A stretch of 64,000 bases of DNA from Marsupella aquatica (GCA_973895155.1 OZ316898.1:6510001-6574000); one strand, 5' to 3'. Positions 1 to 13,718 are shown, counted from the first letter of the stretch. Program-made: numbers and translations. Notes: generated by a model from the letters alone, not told the origin.

Positions 1-1746
1 ACAGTATCACATCCACAACTGTTTGTTGTCAAGTGGGGCTTCATGAACAACAGAAGAGCGTACGAGGACTGTAGTCGCGAATTCGGAGTTCAATCTGGGG
101 ATATGGAGTGATGAGGAAACTCAATGAGGACGTGCGCAGAGCATAACAGTGGGGAGAAGGCGGATTGGGGGATAACACTGTGGGGGGAACGAAGCTTTGC
201 TTCGGCCTTTGCTTCGGGCCTTTGCTTCGGCATTATGTGGATAGAGGCTTATGAGTGGGTGGGTGTCTTAGGGTGGCTTTACAAGAACTTGGGGAGAGCA
301 ATTTGTTTTTTTTCTAAGTGAGATATGCAATCCTAGTGATTCATATATGGGAACTGGCCACACTTCACTTTACATGAACTTGGGGGCACAATCAAGCAAA
401 AGCATTACCTAACCTAGTCATCTTTCAGTGGGCCCCTTGTGGGTCCATTTTCTTTTTGCCAATGTGTGCAAGCTTTTTGGTCAAAAATTTAGACCTCCTC
501 TTGAGGTGATCTAAAAACCTGGAGCAAAGTGACGCTTATTTTCAGGGAATTGCATTGATTACTTCCAAACCTGACACATTTTGGCTCAGGCATTATAACT
601 TTTGTGTAAGGAAATGGCCATCAGTTTTGCTTTGGATGGAGAGACATTGAATGGCCCCAGGGTCTTGTAAAGCCCCCCTTAGTCAAGGTCTCTGGGTGGG
701 AGATTAATCTGGGCACTTTTTACCCCAAATAGCCGGACTACCTGTTCTTTAAACGTGAGGAAATGTTCCCCTTATGATTGCAGCTGACCTTTTCACAGGC
801 GGCCTTCCTAATCCATCAACTCTCAACACATGCAGCCCCTACTCCACCGACTCTCTTCACAGGTGGCCCTATTTCAAATACGACGCACTACTCCTAGCAC
901 TACTCCACGCCCATCCCCATTTTTCACCCCCGCCCGAAATTATTTTATTGCCCCCTAAGTCCTTGAACATAAATAGAGACCAAAATAAAGAATCCTGTAA
1001 TAGAAATGATTCCATACTATTTCTGGATCCTTTTTGCCCAATTTTTGTATTTTGTCCACTTTACATTTATGTTTTGTCCTAATTGAGAGTTATGGTCTAG
1101 AGGCTTCACTCAACATAGTAACCCTCAAAAATAGTTTTGCATTGTGCTTTATTAGTAAGATCTAATCTAAATATATAATTCACAAAGGTCCACTTACATG
1201 CGAGTTGGGCCCAAATTTGAAAACGTCCCATAACACACACATGAGGATAGTAGAGAATGAGGTTGTCTCTCCTTGTCAGTTGCTTCGACACCAAGAGTCT
1301 TCTTTGATTCCTCACAAAGAGTTGTTGCAGTGATCATTGTTGCAAAACAGTTAAGCTGCTTGTACAAGGAGTTGTTGCATTGACTCTTCTTGAGTTGCTG
1401 ATGTCGTCTACACTGGGGAAGGGTTGAAAATCTCAATGACATGGAAAGCGGGCATTTCCTGCGGCTGTTGTGTGCAGACCAGTCCTGGCTGACTGTTCTT
1501 CCTCTGATTGCATTCGTGCCAAACTTGCTATGGACTACCCAAAAACATCGCGGGCTCAATATTGAGGCCCCCTAATGCATAGGATAATGACCCTATGGGC
1601 ACAGGGTACTGGGCCCTAATTTTCTCACCAGAAAATGAAGAAAAGTTGACAAAAGTGACCAGAAAGGAAAATTTAGTTGACAAGTGTGACCAGAACGTAA
1701 AGAAAAGAAATCTGGTCATAGGATTAAGATTAAAACCCCAACCCAC

Positions 1747-2031
1747 ATCAACATTACAATCATGATTTTCTAGAAGATAGATTATGGAAATAACAGGGAC
1801 CTCAAGGAATGGTCACACACTGGGAACCTTTGTTCAACACTATATTTAAATATAGGATAATGAAGGTCTGGGGATAAGGTTACTATGCTATAACCATATG
1901 ACCAGAAAGTGAAGAAAAGGTGACGGGCAGTAGCATGGTTCAACAAACAATTAACAATCATGGTTTTTCAGGCAAGAGATTATGGAGATAGCATAGACCT
2001 CCAAAAATAGTTCTACATTGGTAACCTTTAT
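1747..2031. repeat. Imperfect direct repeat pair, ~80 bp units
   Basis: Two diverged copies lie at about 1747-1832 and 1940-2031. Each has an AACAATCATG-like start, then GATTATGGA, then a block reading GACCTC...TGGTAACCTTT. A third weaker match to the inner block lies near 1117-1145. They look like remnants of one interspersed element rather than a gene. Confidence 0.45.
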
Positions 2032-3419
2032 TCTGTGCCAAATTTATGGGTAGGGTAACCCATGGCCCTAAGGTGATTATGGGATGTAATTTCGAGGGTG
2101 GTGAGCCTGAACAGGTTGCAACCAGCACCCCCCCCCCCCACCTGGCCATGGGGTAAAGAGCATAATTCCCTAATATACTTTTGCTCCATTTTGACCTGAA
2201 ATTGCATCTGACATTGGATAGCCCTCAAGGGTGGGCTAGTCTCTAGACCAACCGTCTGGCCAGGCTGGCAGGGGGTTATGGTGCCTAACAATCCATAGAT
2301 ATGTAAAGAAAAAACTACAGGAAAGGTTTACAGCAATGAGAACTACATCTGGCACTCTTCAAGTCCTATTGTCTAGAGTAAAAAAATCTAACATAGTTGG
2401 GGGTGACTGAGTAGTAAGTTAGTGTATATGGGTTAGTGTGACACAAGATGATCTAAGGTGGCCTTTCGTTGGTCCATGACCACCTAGCAAACCCTCATTG
2501 GTTCTCTTGAAAACCTAGGCTTTTGTATCCCTGTCACCCTGGCTCCCATTGCAAACATCAGATCCACCTCCTCCAAAGCTTCCTTCCACTACACAACTTG
2601 CACCCAATGTAACTCACCCTGAACCCAGCTCTAATGCAGTTATGTGCAAACATTTTGGGTGCAGGTTTTGGAGTATAAGTTGGGGAAGAGTGTGGGCGAC
2701 CGCAAACCTTAGATGCACTACTGGTTTTTAAAGCCTACAGATCTCTGAACTCCCAATGTCTTTCATTGGCAATGGGAGTTGGGGTGGTTGGGTGGAGGTA
2801 TGGGGGATTAGGTGAATGAGGCTCTGCCAGGTGGCTACAGCCATATGATATATCATGTTAGGTTAACTTCCATAAAATGGGGGTCGGGCTGCTAATTAAA
2901 ATAGTTTTGAGGACAGGGCAGAAATTACTACCAGTGTAGTTTGGAGATGAGGTTAACTAGTAAGACACACTTGCTCAGGAAGAAATCATTTCAAGGCAAA
3001 AAACCAGAGAAATTGGTTGAGAATGCCTCAGGATGTCTTTCAGCCACCCCAGGTCCTAAAGTTATTTGTAAATGAACAATGACTGGGTGACTTGACTTTT
3101 GCCTGCAGAACTTAAATACACGAGAATTTTTGAAAAGGTGAAATAGCAAAAACAAACTTCAGGATTGTCAAACCCTTAGTCACCGTATTTTCGTGTTGGC
3201 ATCCAGAAACAACAATTGAGAAACATCAATCTACTAGCAGCAGGGCAAGGTCACATTAGGAGCAACAAGACGGCAAGAACATGGATTGAGCAGCAGCTAC
3301 AAAGCTTCAAATAGCAATGATGACCACAATGACACATAACATGTCTTAAAGCACCACAGCCCCCCCAAGCAAGCAAAATCTGGTGGATCCAGGTTACTAA
3401 AAAAGAAACCAATGTACTC

Positions 3420-3800
3420 AAAATACTAAAAATGTGCTCTATTTTATCCTTCCTGGGCCTGGTGGACAGTGGTGGTTTAACATTTACTTGCCTCTATTAT
3501 ATTTATTTATGACCTGGTGGACAGTGGTAGTTAAACCACAACTATCCACCAGGTTAGGGAAGGACAAAATATAACATTTTGTTTTACTGTTTTGAGCCCA
3601 TATTGGTTTATTTTAGTAATCTGGATTCATCAGGTTTTTGCTTGGGGGCTGTGGAGCTTTAACATTTCCTTGCCTAGGTTACATTTATATAGCATTGTCA
3701 AAAATTTCCAAAGTAAGTTGGACAATGTAAGCAGAGCAAATTTTATGACCTGGTGGACAGTGTGGTCTAACATTTCCTTGCCTAGGAAAATTTATTTGTT
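3420..3800. repeat. Cluster of four related repeats with a hairpin
   Basis: The block CTGGTGGACAGTGGTGGTTT or a variant, followed by AACATTTCCTTGCCTAGG, occurs at about 3460-3505, 3508-3560, 3640-3690 and 3745-3795. In the second copy the sequence folds back (TGGTGGACAGTGGTAGTTAA against its complement before the CCACCAGGTT end), giving a small hairpin. It is probably a degenerate miniature transposon cluster. Confidence 0.45.
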
Positions 3801-4046
3801 TGTCTTGTGGCAACATCTTTTGTGAGAGGCACAAGCATTGGGATAGTGTTTCCATCGAACAGATAGATACTAGGCGAACTTAGAAATCCCATCGGGGAAA
3901 ACGTTTGGGAAGAGAATACCATCCGAGCTTATAGCTCTGGGAGTCGGAATTGGGACAGAGCTTCGAACATTGTCTTTACTCTGTCTCTGAGTGCGCATTG
4001 AGCGAAGGGATTGAGGAGGAATTCAATTGAAGGCGCACTCCCGAAG

Positions 4047-7000
4047 ATGGAGAAAGCTTGGAAGACGATGGCGCTGTTCACGATTGCGGTAGGATTCATA
4101 CTCGCAATCGCCTGCGGATCGAGGCTCCTAGATGGCTTACCGATGACCTCCATTGATGCTACGAAGTCCACCGAGTCGCCGTTGGAGGCGAAGCAAAGAG
4201 AAACAGTAGAGAGCTCTGCTTTGCCCGAGGGGTGGCACGAGGAACGTCTTCGTGTGCAGACGAATGGAACCTGGATTTGGCCTCTGCCTGCGGAATGGTC
4301 CAAAGGGACGACAACGCTGGTCGTCGATGCGCAGCTGGAGCTCGTGATGCACGGCAATGGAGGCAAGAGCGGCGGCATTTTTGCTGAAGCTTTCGAGAGG
4401 TATAGCAAGCGCATGTACGCTCATCGGAGGGAGCACGACGTGCTGCGGAAAATACGAAGGCGGAAAGCGCCCGTAGGCCCTGCGCTGCAGAAGCTCATTG
4501 TCAATGTGCTTTCCACTGACGGAACGGTGAGCGTCCGGCCGGACCAGTGCGGTTTGGAGCTACATTTGAAGGACATGGCAATTCAATTCTGTTCAATGTA
4601 ACTCATATTAGTGGAATGGATGTTAACTCAACTCAATTCTCCAAACAGTAAGCATGTAATGCCAGCAGTCATTGCACAGGCCTAATGTTGCATCGCAGAT
4701 GCTGTTCACCATATTTTTACGCATCTTGCATGTATGCCATCTTACACTCTCCGTCCCTCGAGGATCCATGGACCTTCGATTAAATTATTTCTCTGTCACC
4801 TCGTACCCTGCCTCCCTCGAGTCATTTGGAATATTGGAACTTCAAGTAAAATAGTTTCTCTGCCACCTCGTACGTTCCGTCCCTTCAGTCTTTTGGTGAG
4901 CCCTGTGCTTAAATCAACCTCAAATCTCAGCCTCCTCCATCCCCTGGGTCTTGGGGATCCGATATCATGAAAGGTAACTCAATTCTCTGAATTTGCCAAG
5001 GCTCAGATGAATTCCCTTCAAACGAAATCATCTGGAGTGTGCGTTCAGAGCTATTGCAAGAACGATAGTCCTGTTGAGCGAACGAGCCCATGCACCAAAA
5101 CCGTTCTGAACGGGCTAGCAACAGAAACGTCTTTTAAATATGGTAAACTGCCTTCTGAGTCATTTCTATGCTGTGACACAGCTGAATTTGGGAACAGATG
5201 AGAGTTACACTCTCAGCGTACCTGCCCCTGGGACGCCAACAGAAGCAATCCTGGAGGTATGTACTCGTAAGTCGAAGGACGCTAAATCGCAGGCATGATT
5301 TGTCTCTGGGAATCTTCCATCAGTGTCTATATGAATTCCTCCCTTCTATTCACGAACTCTGTTAGTGATATCCATTGCTTACAAGGGAATCAAATACGCA
5401 TGACATTAGTGGTCTTCAATACCATCGTTGAGGGTGAACTTGACATTGGGAGGCTACCTAGAAAGCGAAAGTGATAACTATTGGAATTCATTGGAAGCAA
5501 GCGTGTGGTCCAGTGAGTTTTACATTGTATGTTTGACGATCTCATTCTGCAGGCTGAAACTGTGTATGGTGCCTTACGGGGGTTAGAGGTATGACTGTCA
5601 CAGCTTCTCCCTTTTTGGAGGTTGTTTATCTCTTTTCTTGTGGCAGTTAGAGTTGTTGTTTCGCACTCTGTTTTCTAACTGCTGATACCAATCAGCTTTG
5701 TACTGCTATGGACTGTGATCAATGCATATTGCTTCATACACTGGCGTTGGCCGTGAGGGCTTAACTGCGTGTGAATGCTGACATATCTCTCTCCGACGAG
5801 TGGTTTGATCTCAGACTTTCAGTCAGCTCGTTCGGTTTAACTTCACAAATAAACAAAATGAGATAGTCGAAACACCGTGGGTGGTGAAAGATCAGCCCAG
5901 ATTCAAATATAGAGGACTCCTTATTGGTATTTTCTTTATTGCTGTATCCCATATATTTGTCTTCCTCTGAATTTGATTTTGTTTATGATTGCAAGTGCTG
6001 GTTTACCATTTTTGATGCTGTAAAAATCTTACCTTGCCCATCGGTGGCTCTAAATACATTTCTCACAGGGGAGCAGAAATTGCACTCAGCATTTTTTACA
6101 CATCAATGAAAAGAATCTTGATGGGCTTGAAATTCTGGCTCAATACTGCACGATTCATTTGTGGTTTCGATCCCCCTGCCAATGAGAGTCTATTCTGATT
6201 TGAGTGCATGGAAATTCTCCCGTGCAGATACATCACGGCACTACTTACCAGTGGAGACAATTAGAAAACTTATCGATTCTATGTCATATGCTAAGCTTGT
6301 AAGCTCTACCCCTCAAATACAATGCTATGTTTGAGAGTTTGGGGGGCCTTTTTGGAGGCTGTCTGTAGCCTTTCCAGAGAGCTTGATCGTAATATTCAAT
6401 TTTTTCTGAAGGTATGCCTAATGGTGATTAAATGCAACTTGTTATCACATGTTTGTCGCAGAATGTCCTCCACTGGCACATTGTTGATAAGGAATCATTT
6501 CCCATAGAGATTCCTTCATATCCCGACTTGTGGAAGGGTGCATACAGCAATGAGGAGCGCTATACAATCGAAGATGCCCAAGATGTTGTCGAGTAAGAAT
6601 CCTACAGAGATTTTGCTCTAGTTCAGGAAGTTCAGGGACACATGGTGATCAAAGACCATCAATTGTAATTTCACTATGTTATCTTGAATATTTGTTCTCT
6701 AATAAGCCCTGTATTTTATACTTATATCAGCTGTAGCCAATGAGGGTGAAGGTTGGAATGTACCCACAGACCAGGACATATATTGAGATATTGCATTCAG
6801 AAACCTTGGTATGGTCGTGATGAGTCAAGTTGATCGATTAGTAATTGTGAGTATTGTTCGTGGTTTTTTGCAGGTATGCACGCAAACGAGGTCAGGGAGA
6901 ACACTTACACGCTAACAGCATTTTTGAATTCAATTCTTGCATAAGTCAGCTGTGAAGTAAATTTCCGCATTGCAGATATTGCATAGAAACAGTGCGGCGG

Positions 7001-10000
7001 ACACAGTAACTCTTCATGTTATTTTTTCGCCCCCTTAAGCCATCAAGAATGGGCATGTATTCTTCCGTGTCATTATGTCGCTTCTCCATTTGGTTTCTGG
7101 TCCTGTGGCTCTACTCCATTGATATTCTACTGTTTTTGTATTTGTTTTTCGACCATGAGTCTACGGCGTTGTGCATTTAAATGCCATAATAAGACTGCGG
7201 AGAGATTTATGTATTGCGAAAATATGAAGTAAAAGTTAGGTTGCATCGCATGTTTTTGAGAGAGTGTGGGGTTGGTGAGCTGGCAGGAATAAATATCATG
7301 GCCGAGCTAGATGTTCCAGGCCATGCTGCTTCCTGGTATGTGCATTACTTTCCACTAGCTTCATCATACAATGGACAGATGCAATGATCAGTAAAAACTA
7401 GTTTCTGTTATGTTTTTTTACTGATCAGAAGTTGAGACAAGACAAGTTACGGAAGGCAGGGGCGGGGGCCGGGGCATCATGTTTGAATTGTGGGTGTTTA
7501 ATAGTAAGCATTTTGTGTCAAGAGTAAGATTCACAATTTCTTAATTTCAGCATGCGAGGTTTTCAAAATTTTCCTTCAGGGGCAAAGGATATAGTGAGTT
7601 GTGGCCATCTGCAACATGTCAACAGCCGCTAGATGCGAGCAAGAACTTTACATTTGAAGTCATTGGCAGCATCTTGGCAGGTATATCCCGAGTCCATGAT
7701 CTGAGAGCAACTATTCTCGAAGGTGTTGTGTACGGAAGCTCTTGACCCGGACTCCAGTCTCATTTGGTTAAAGTTCTGAAGGGCCACTTTAAAAGTATCA
7801 CAGGAACTGTGATAGTATCCGGTCGTATATGCAAGTGAAAATAATCTATCAGTCAGGAGTTTTTAGAACTTTCCACGTCCGACCGATTTGTAGTTGGAGG
7901 TAATCAATAGGTTTCTCTGTCTTTGATCCAAGAAGTTGATTTTAAAATCTCCTTTAGTCGCGTATTGTACATGTCAAAACTCCTTGGTTTCTCTGTTGAT
8001 GCAAAGCTTTATCCTCTCCTGCATAGGATAAGCATAATCAATCCCATCCGAATCATCTTTTATATTCAATCTCATGACTATCTACAGCTTCACGTTGAAT
8101 GGATCATTTCAATATTTGGTGCGCACCATATTTAAATCAGTCAATTATCATCAGGGAGGATCTCCTAGCCACGTCAGTATGCTGGCGTTTTAAGCAGGTC
8201 TGTCCTGCTTCCAAACCGGGTCTGGGAAGGACACTAACACTGTGCATCGGCTGTAACAGATCTCCGCAAAGTCTTCCCTTTTGATCTCGTTCATCTTGGT
8301 GGAGATGAAGTCGATACATGTAACGAACCCAGCTGACCCTATCTCCTCGTCGCTTCTTAGCTGCAGCTTACGGTCAAATGATATAAAAATTACCATGACC
8401 AGTTTAGCATGTCAAGGCCCTCTAAAGTGAGTTAACATTGTTACTCGCCCTACGTCAGTTTCTCTTACTTTTGTGATCTTGTGAAAATTCCTTGCTGTGC
8501 AGCCTGCTGGGAGAACACGCCTCATATCAGTGAATGGTAAAGCTTCGTTCTCAAACTATCGTGAAATTTCAATCAAAGCCGATGCCTCTTTAAAGGATGA
8601 TTCAGACTTGTTTACCCCGTAAAATTTGCGTTGAAATTGTACTTTTTAGACTTTGAGAATTAAGGAAGCCAAAACAGAATTGAATAATTTTACAGGACGA
8701 ATCACTTCAACATTGGAATCTTCCGATTTCGATGCTCACCAAACAAGGGACCAAAACTTCAAGTAGAAATTAAAAGTTTCAAAAGCTGAAGCTAGGAATC
8801 AGGACAACTTGAGAACCACACAAAACAAAGATAATTGCTTAAACAAGTATATCATGGCAGGGAATGATGTGAGCTTTTCAATCTCTTTACTTATCTCATT
8901 GTCGTGGATACCTTGCAGGCTTGCAGATCGCAAGCTCACTCCTCAGGAGGCCTACGCAGATTTTGTTTTACAAGCACAAACTCTAGCCCTCGACCTGAAC
9001 TGGACTCCTGTCAACTGGTATGTTTTCTTCAGTCCTCGTTCTGAGATGCACTCTTTGATTTCATATTGCTTTCATCTGGCTTCATAAATTTATGCTTATT
9101 CGTGAATTTCCTGTTAAAGTGCATCATCCAGCTTGAAGTCCTTTCCGGGTCAAGGAGATCTAGGGGGAAGGTGCTTAATGATGCCTGGCAAGGATGCAAA
9201 GCATTCGATAAAACTTAGCAAGAGAATTGGTGTTTGGAGTTAGGATTAAATACAGTGAACTTCTGGAGGTGATTCTATGGAGCAAAGTTGTCATTTGACG
9301 AAGCAGGAACGAACCTAGAAAGGAAGGAAGATTTGTTGGATGTTTCGAAATAGTCCTGTTTACTACGTTAACGTCCTGTCTGGTTGCCTTGTCAGGGAAG
9401 AGCCCTTCAATATTTTTCCTGATCGTTTGGACCCTCGCACGGTCATCCATGAATGGTATGCAGTGTCCTAATTACTGTTTCTATCGTGGTCTTCTACTAG
9501 AGTTTGACTTCGGCAAAATACTCAGGTTTATAGCAAAGCTTCGTCTCCTTTTCGAGCACCTCATACTTACTACAATTTTTAAATAGGCAGTGATTAAAAT
9601 TGATAGGGGCCTGTCGGAGAAGTTGCTCAATATTGTCGCACAAACTACAATAGCCGTTTTCCCAGCTACTGAAGGTGGAATCTTGCAGGTTGTCCAGTGA
9701 TATTGTGCCAAGCATACTTGCGCACGGATTCCAAGTTATTGTGAGCAACCAAGATGTGTGGTATCTTGACCATGTAAATGTACCTTGGGAGTCTTTCTAT
9801 CTCAATGAACCACTGACCGGTGTCCTAGATATAGGCCGAGTAGAGCTTGTTTTAGGCGGGGAAGTTTGTATGTGGGGAGAAACAGCAGATCCATCAGATA
9901 TTGAGGCAACCATCTGGCCACGAGCAGCAGCTGCAGCAGGTATGTAAAAGCCTTTGAAATCCTCTATACACCTCTTATACTCCAGAAAGACAAAGATCTT

Positions 10001-10299
10001 AAGAATCCAGCCTGTAGCTGACCTTCTAGTATAGTTGAAAACTCCAAACTGCCATTCTCTGCTGTCTTCGTTCTTATTTCGATTCAGGTGAGAACTGCTA
10101 TATGAAATGTGACCACACTGTCGTTTACACAGAACGGCTGTGGAGCCCAGCAAGTACAACAAGCTCCACCCAGGCTGCACGGCCCAGGATTCACAACTTC
10201 AGATGTTTACTAAATGAACGAGGAGTGGGTGCAGCTCCGGTTGAGAACAAGCTCGCAAGGGATGGACCTCCTTATCCAGGTTCTTGTTATGACCAATAA
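4047..10299 (+). CDS. HEXO: Beta-hexosaminidase (GH20), 15 exons, ~580 aa
   Basis: Removes terminal beta-N-acetylhexosamine residues from N-glycans and related sugars in the secretory route, vacuole or apoplast. Exons read: 4047-4526, 5182-5256, 5553-5588, 5815-5926, 6228-6298, 6462-6592, 6874-6890, 7287-7335, 7580-7680, 8260-8319, 8503-8536, 8919-9017, 9396-9455, 9689-9939, 10133-10299. All junctions are GT-AG, phases agree throughout, and the total is 1,743 nt. The N terminus has one hydrophobic segment (signal peptide or signal anchor). The GH20b domain begins near the WPLPA motif in exon 1. The catalytic Asp-Glu pair is in HLGGDEV (exon 10). The end, PPYPGSCYDQ, matches the plant HEXO C terminus. 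The start is the ATG directly before the hydrophobic segment; an in-frame ATG 36 nt upstream is possible. No frameshift or missing catalytic residue is visible. Confidence 0.93.
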
Positions 10300-12779
10300 C
10301 GAGGTGCAGTTTCAGATGGAGCTAACAATCTCAGTTTGGAGAAAATCATGCAGAGACTGCTGGAACTACATTCTGATTGGTGTACAGCTTGAGACAAGTA
10401 TCCGGGATTCCAACCTCCTCTAGACCTTGTAGATGAGATTGTAAGCAGTACTTGTAGCGGTTCATTTGCTCATTCCAACAACATGTCTTATTGATAAACC
10501 GGGCCTGAACTAAGATTCTCAATCGAGATTTTCAGGTCTGAATAGGGCAGCCTCCTAAACTGGCTGATTTGTCCCGTCGTTTCTTTGGAGACTACTGATA
10601 ACCCCAAACGGACGAGGACAAATCACCCAAGCTTGTAAATTCGTCTGATCTGTTTCGCTTCTAGTACCCTAGATTCCACACCCCGTTGAACAGGACTGAG
10701 TTTCCATCGAAGTGATATAATTTTCTTTGTACATAATGTTTATTTTTAATGAAACTTGCTGGAGATTTGGCCTACCATTTGTTGTGTATTTTTTTTCTGA
10801 ATGGGGTGCATTTAAACTTTTGGTATGTCTAGTCTGTCTCGTCACTGGTGTGGGCTCCTTTTGCGGTGTCTTTCGATGAACATTTGACGTAACTGGTGAT
10901 CGAAACAGCTCTTGCACTCGTAAACCGTTTCTGAGTGTTCTTCCCGGGGTTGATTTTCGTAGCCATTTGACTCCGTTTCGTGATCCACTTGCAATGAAGA
11001 GTGGAAACCTCATATGCAGTTGGGCGCCCAGCTCCTTCAAATTGAGTTGATTTCAAGCGCAGCCGGTGAAGACAGGTTCATGGAATATAATGAAGTCATC
11101 TTTTTGGAAGGTAACTTCCGAACCGTGTAGGCGATTATATTATAGCTTCATTCGCGGCAATAAAATCTTGAGTGGATGAGTGAGGAAGACTCTGCAACAG
11201 GACATGGTCACACAGTTATGAAGTCTGACAACCTTTGTTTTTATCATGTCACATCCAGTCACATATTGAGAACCATGATTGCAGTCGAGCAGAGAAATCT
11301 CAACCTATTTCTCAAGGAATTGTCACATATCCTGTGGTTTTAACAAATACTCGTCTTGCAACAGCAGAATTGGAGAATTGTTTCAGCAACAATGCCGCAT
11401 TAGTCATCTTCTTATGAAGGGTCGACGCTTCGGCCGGAGTTCGAACAGTTACCCACCTGAAGTCGAGAATGTCATTCCAGAGTTGATCAAAATTCTCTTC
11501 TAGTCTTCACTCTGAGATCCGAAAAATCGAAACATTGAGGTGATGAAGGACTGCTCAAATGATAAGCACAGACACGGAATACTCAGAGACAAAATCTCAT
11601 TCATTTTGCATCAGGGGGCAATCTTTACCCCGGGAAAAATGGTTACAATCTCCCCGGAGACACTGCCTGCTCTCCTCAAGGTACGTCTTTCACCCAGTCA
11701 TGACAGCTAAATTTCAGAACTGACTAGCACGACAGACCATCGCCACCCTGATGAAAACTCTACATGGTCAAAACAGTCGCAAAAAACTTCTTCTAATAAT
11801 CCCCCCGCTTGAGACCAGACTGCGGTCGCCACTGTTCAATACTAAGTGTGCTCGTCAAGATCGAGAGGCAGTGCGTTCGTTGGGATAATAGTAGAAGGGA
11901 TGGACCAGCCCCAACTAACTTCAACCAGATTTCTATATCCGCTTGGCGATCAGCTGTTTGGAGTGATCGTCTTCCATGTTTCTCCGGTCTCTCTGGTAAA
12001 CATGCTCGTCGCCCCAATTCAGAACTGACATGCCAGTGAGCCGGCTCGATAATATCGACTCTGAAGTATGCTGAATTTGTATTTTCCCCACAGACCAAGG
12101 GGTTTCCTTCCCCTCCCTACATGACAAATTTCAAAAGTGTCCTTAGCGGTCTGTATCGAAAGAAGGAGGATTTGCTTCCTCAAAAAACACTCACGTTCAG
12201 TAGAGAGCCAACTCAACTTCGAGAGGCTCTGCTGAAAATTTGAGATAAATTCCAGATTGCAACGTCTCCAGCGCTTGGACCTCCAAAGACATGCACAGAT
12301 GGCAGTCCGATAAATCTATCACAAAATATGTAGCACCTCCAGAGTCCAGAAAGTGGTGCCGAAAATTTGAACTGCAGATACTGTTGTGTCCGATTGTAGA
12401 AAACAGGACAAATTTGTACAGATGCCAACGAGATCGTTTTCCAGAAAACAAAATAGCCAAGACTTGCAGCTGTCGAAAAACCAAGCATGGTCGAGAGTGT
12501 CGTCAGATTCCAAACTATAAGCGTGAATGCAGTGAACTTCTACCACAATTGGTCCACGTAAAAAATTCACTAGTGCCTACATGAGAGCATTCGTGTGAAA
12601 AAAGTGGGGAATGTTCACACTGATATCTACATGTGAATAAGGCCCCACCTTCCCAGCTTTCGATAGACGTGAGGTGTCCACAAACTCAACCAGATACCGA
12701 ACTTGGACTTGGACGAGAGTGAATTTAGCTGTTGTGCCTCCGGAACTCGAAATGCATGAGGAAAGGGTTCAAACGTTCG
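10300..12779. other. 3' flank of HEXO and unassigned sequence
   Basis: The first few hundred bases are probably the HEXO 3' UTR. Several open frames of 60-127 codons occur on both strands (for example minus 11793-12098 and minus 12197-12484) but none resembles a known family. Some may be downstream exons of the minus-strand ORF at 12780-13718, whose open frame runs to a good donor-like GTGAGC. I could not assign them. Confidence 0.35.
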
Positions 12780-13718
12780 CTAGCTCACGCAAATAGAAGC
12801 AATCTGCACTTTCAGAGACTTGGGACAAGTAATGCTCCGCCTCTTCCACAGAGGGTCTCCTGGTGGTGATATTGGGGATACCAAGGCCGGCCGTACTGCG
12901 GAAGGAGGAAGGACAAGAGGAGCTGTAGATTTCAAGATGGGGATGCTGTCTGCTAGTAATCTCATCATCAGCTCTGCTTCCGCGTTCACATTGGGCTTAA
13001 TCGACGACCTCTTCACATTACTAGGTCTCAAACCCTGTCTCGGACGGGCCTCCTTTCTGGGTGGTAAGGAGTAGTGACTGTTCCCTTTCAAGGGGGCAGC
13101 CAGCGGCTGACATCGACCAGGTTGTCGAACCGAAATGTCGATAGGAGGGTTAGGAATCCTGACTGTCAAATTCTTCTCTATTTGGAACAGATGCCATTTG
13201 TCGACTCCAATCTCCTCTACTCCTATCTCCTCTGCTCGTTTCGGCCATAACTCATCTCCTTGCGCTTCGCCACCTGCCAAACCCCTCCCCTCAGCAGTTG
13301 TCTCCCCAGTTAACTCGATTTTCTGACCGTGACTATCCTTCGATGCATCACGAAGCGAAGGAGGGTCAGCTTCCTTGATGTCGGGAGTTCTAACTCCGAA
13401 AGATAAAACTGGGCTGTTCCCAGCACTAGTGGTCTTTGATGCACTACACGGGGGGGAAGTTATAATGTGGTGGCCATTCTCCGAATTTACTGGTCCCAGA
13501 ACAGCTCTTGGCATTCCTGGAAACAAGGCCCTCGGGGAAGCACCTCGGCAGAACCTTTGTTGTGGTGAAGGGGCCTTGAGAACGACAATGCTCTCACACG
13601 CCCGCTGCAAATTCCTGTTCAGGCAAGTCGCACAAAGAGAGCGGTTCGTCTCCTTGGCTGGCGATTTGCAGGTACCACATTCCTCAGTTAATATACGCCC
13701 CATAGTTGCTGCAGCCAT
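12780..13718 (-). CDS. Hypothetical protein, possible first exon, 312 aa
   Basis: I do not recognise this gene. The frame opens with an ATG at 13718 and stays open for 312 codons, long for this AT-leaning region. The N terminus has two paired cysteines (CGTC, then CATC 12 residues on), followed by NRNLQRACESIVVLK, which suggests a small zinc-binding knuckle. Plant ATG14-like proteins have a loosely similar N-terminal cysteine pattern, but nothing further supports that. The rest is low in structure, rich in Pro, Ser, Arg and Glu, with a local VEEIGVEEIGV-type repeat. A good 5' splice site (GTGAGC at 12788-12783) lies seven codons... about nine bases before the in-frame stop, so this may be exon 1 of a longer minus-strand gene. 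GC content is higher than in the neighbours. Confidence 0.45.
   Translation of the reverse strand: MAAATMGRILTEECGTCKSPAKETNRSLCATCLNRNLQRACESIVVLKAPSPQQRFCRGASPRALFPGMPRAVLGPVNSENGHHIITSPPCSASKTTSAGNSPVLSFGVRTPDIKEADPPSLRDASKDSHGQKIELTGETTAEGRGLAGGEAQGDELWPKRAEEIGVEEIGVDKWHLFQIEKNLTVRIPNPPIDISVRQPGRCQPLAAPLKGNSHYSLPPRKEARPRQGLRPSNVKRSSIKPNVNAEAELMMRLLADSIPILKSTAPLVLPPSAVRPALVSPISPPGDPLWKRRSITCPKSLKVQIASICVS

Larger units (their letters stand above)
1..3900. other. Intergenic, repeat-rich, no gene recognised
   Basis: No open frame here resembles a protein I know and the short frames have no coherent composition. The stretch holds imperfect dispersed repeats (see 1747-2031 and 3420-3800). A segment at about 241-420 with the phrase GGTGGCTTTACAAGAACTTG resembles the repeat at 19960-20190. 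A 17-bp block at 1552-1568 containing the palindrome CTCAATATTGAG recurs at 37177-37193. Confidence 0.5.

Noticed and set aside
4137-4436. Minus-strand frame in HEXO exon 1
   Set aside because: Shadow of the GH20b-coding exon, which has clear family motifs on the plus strand.
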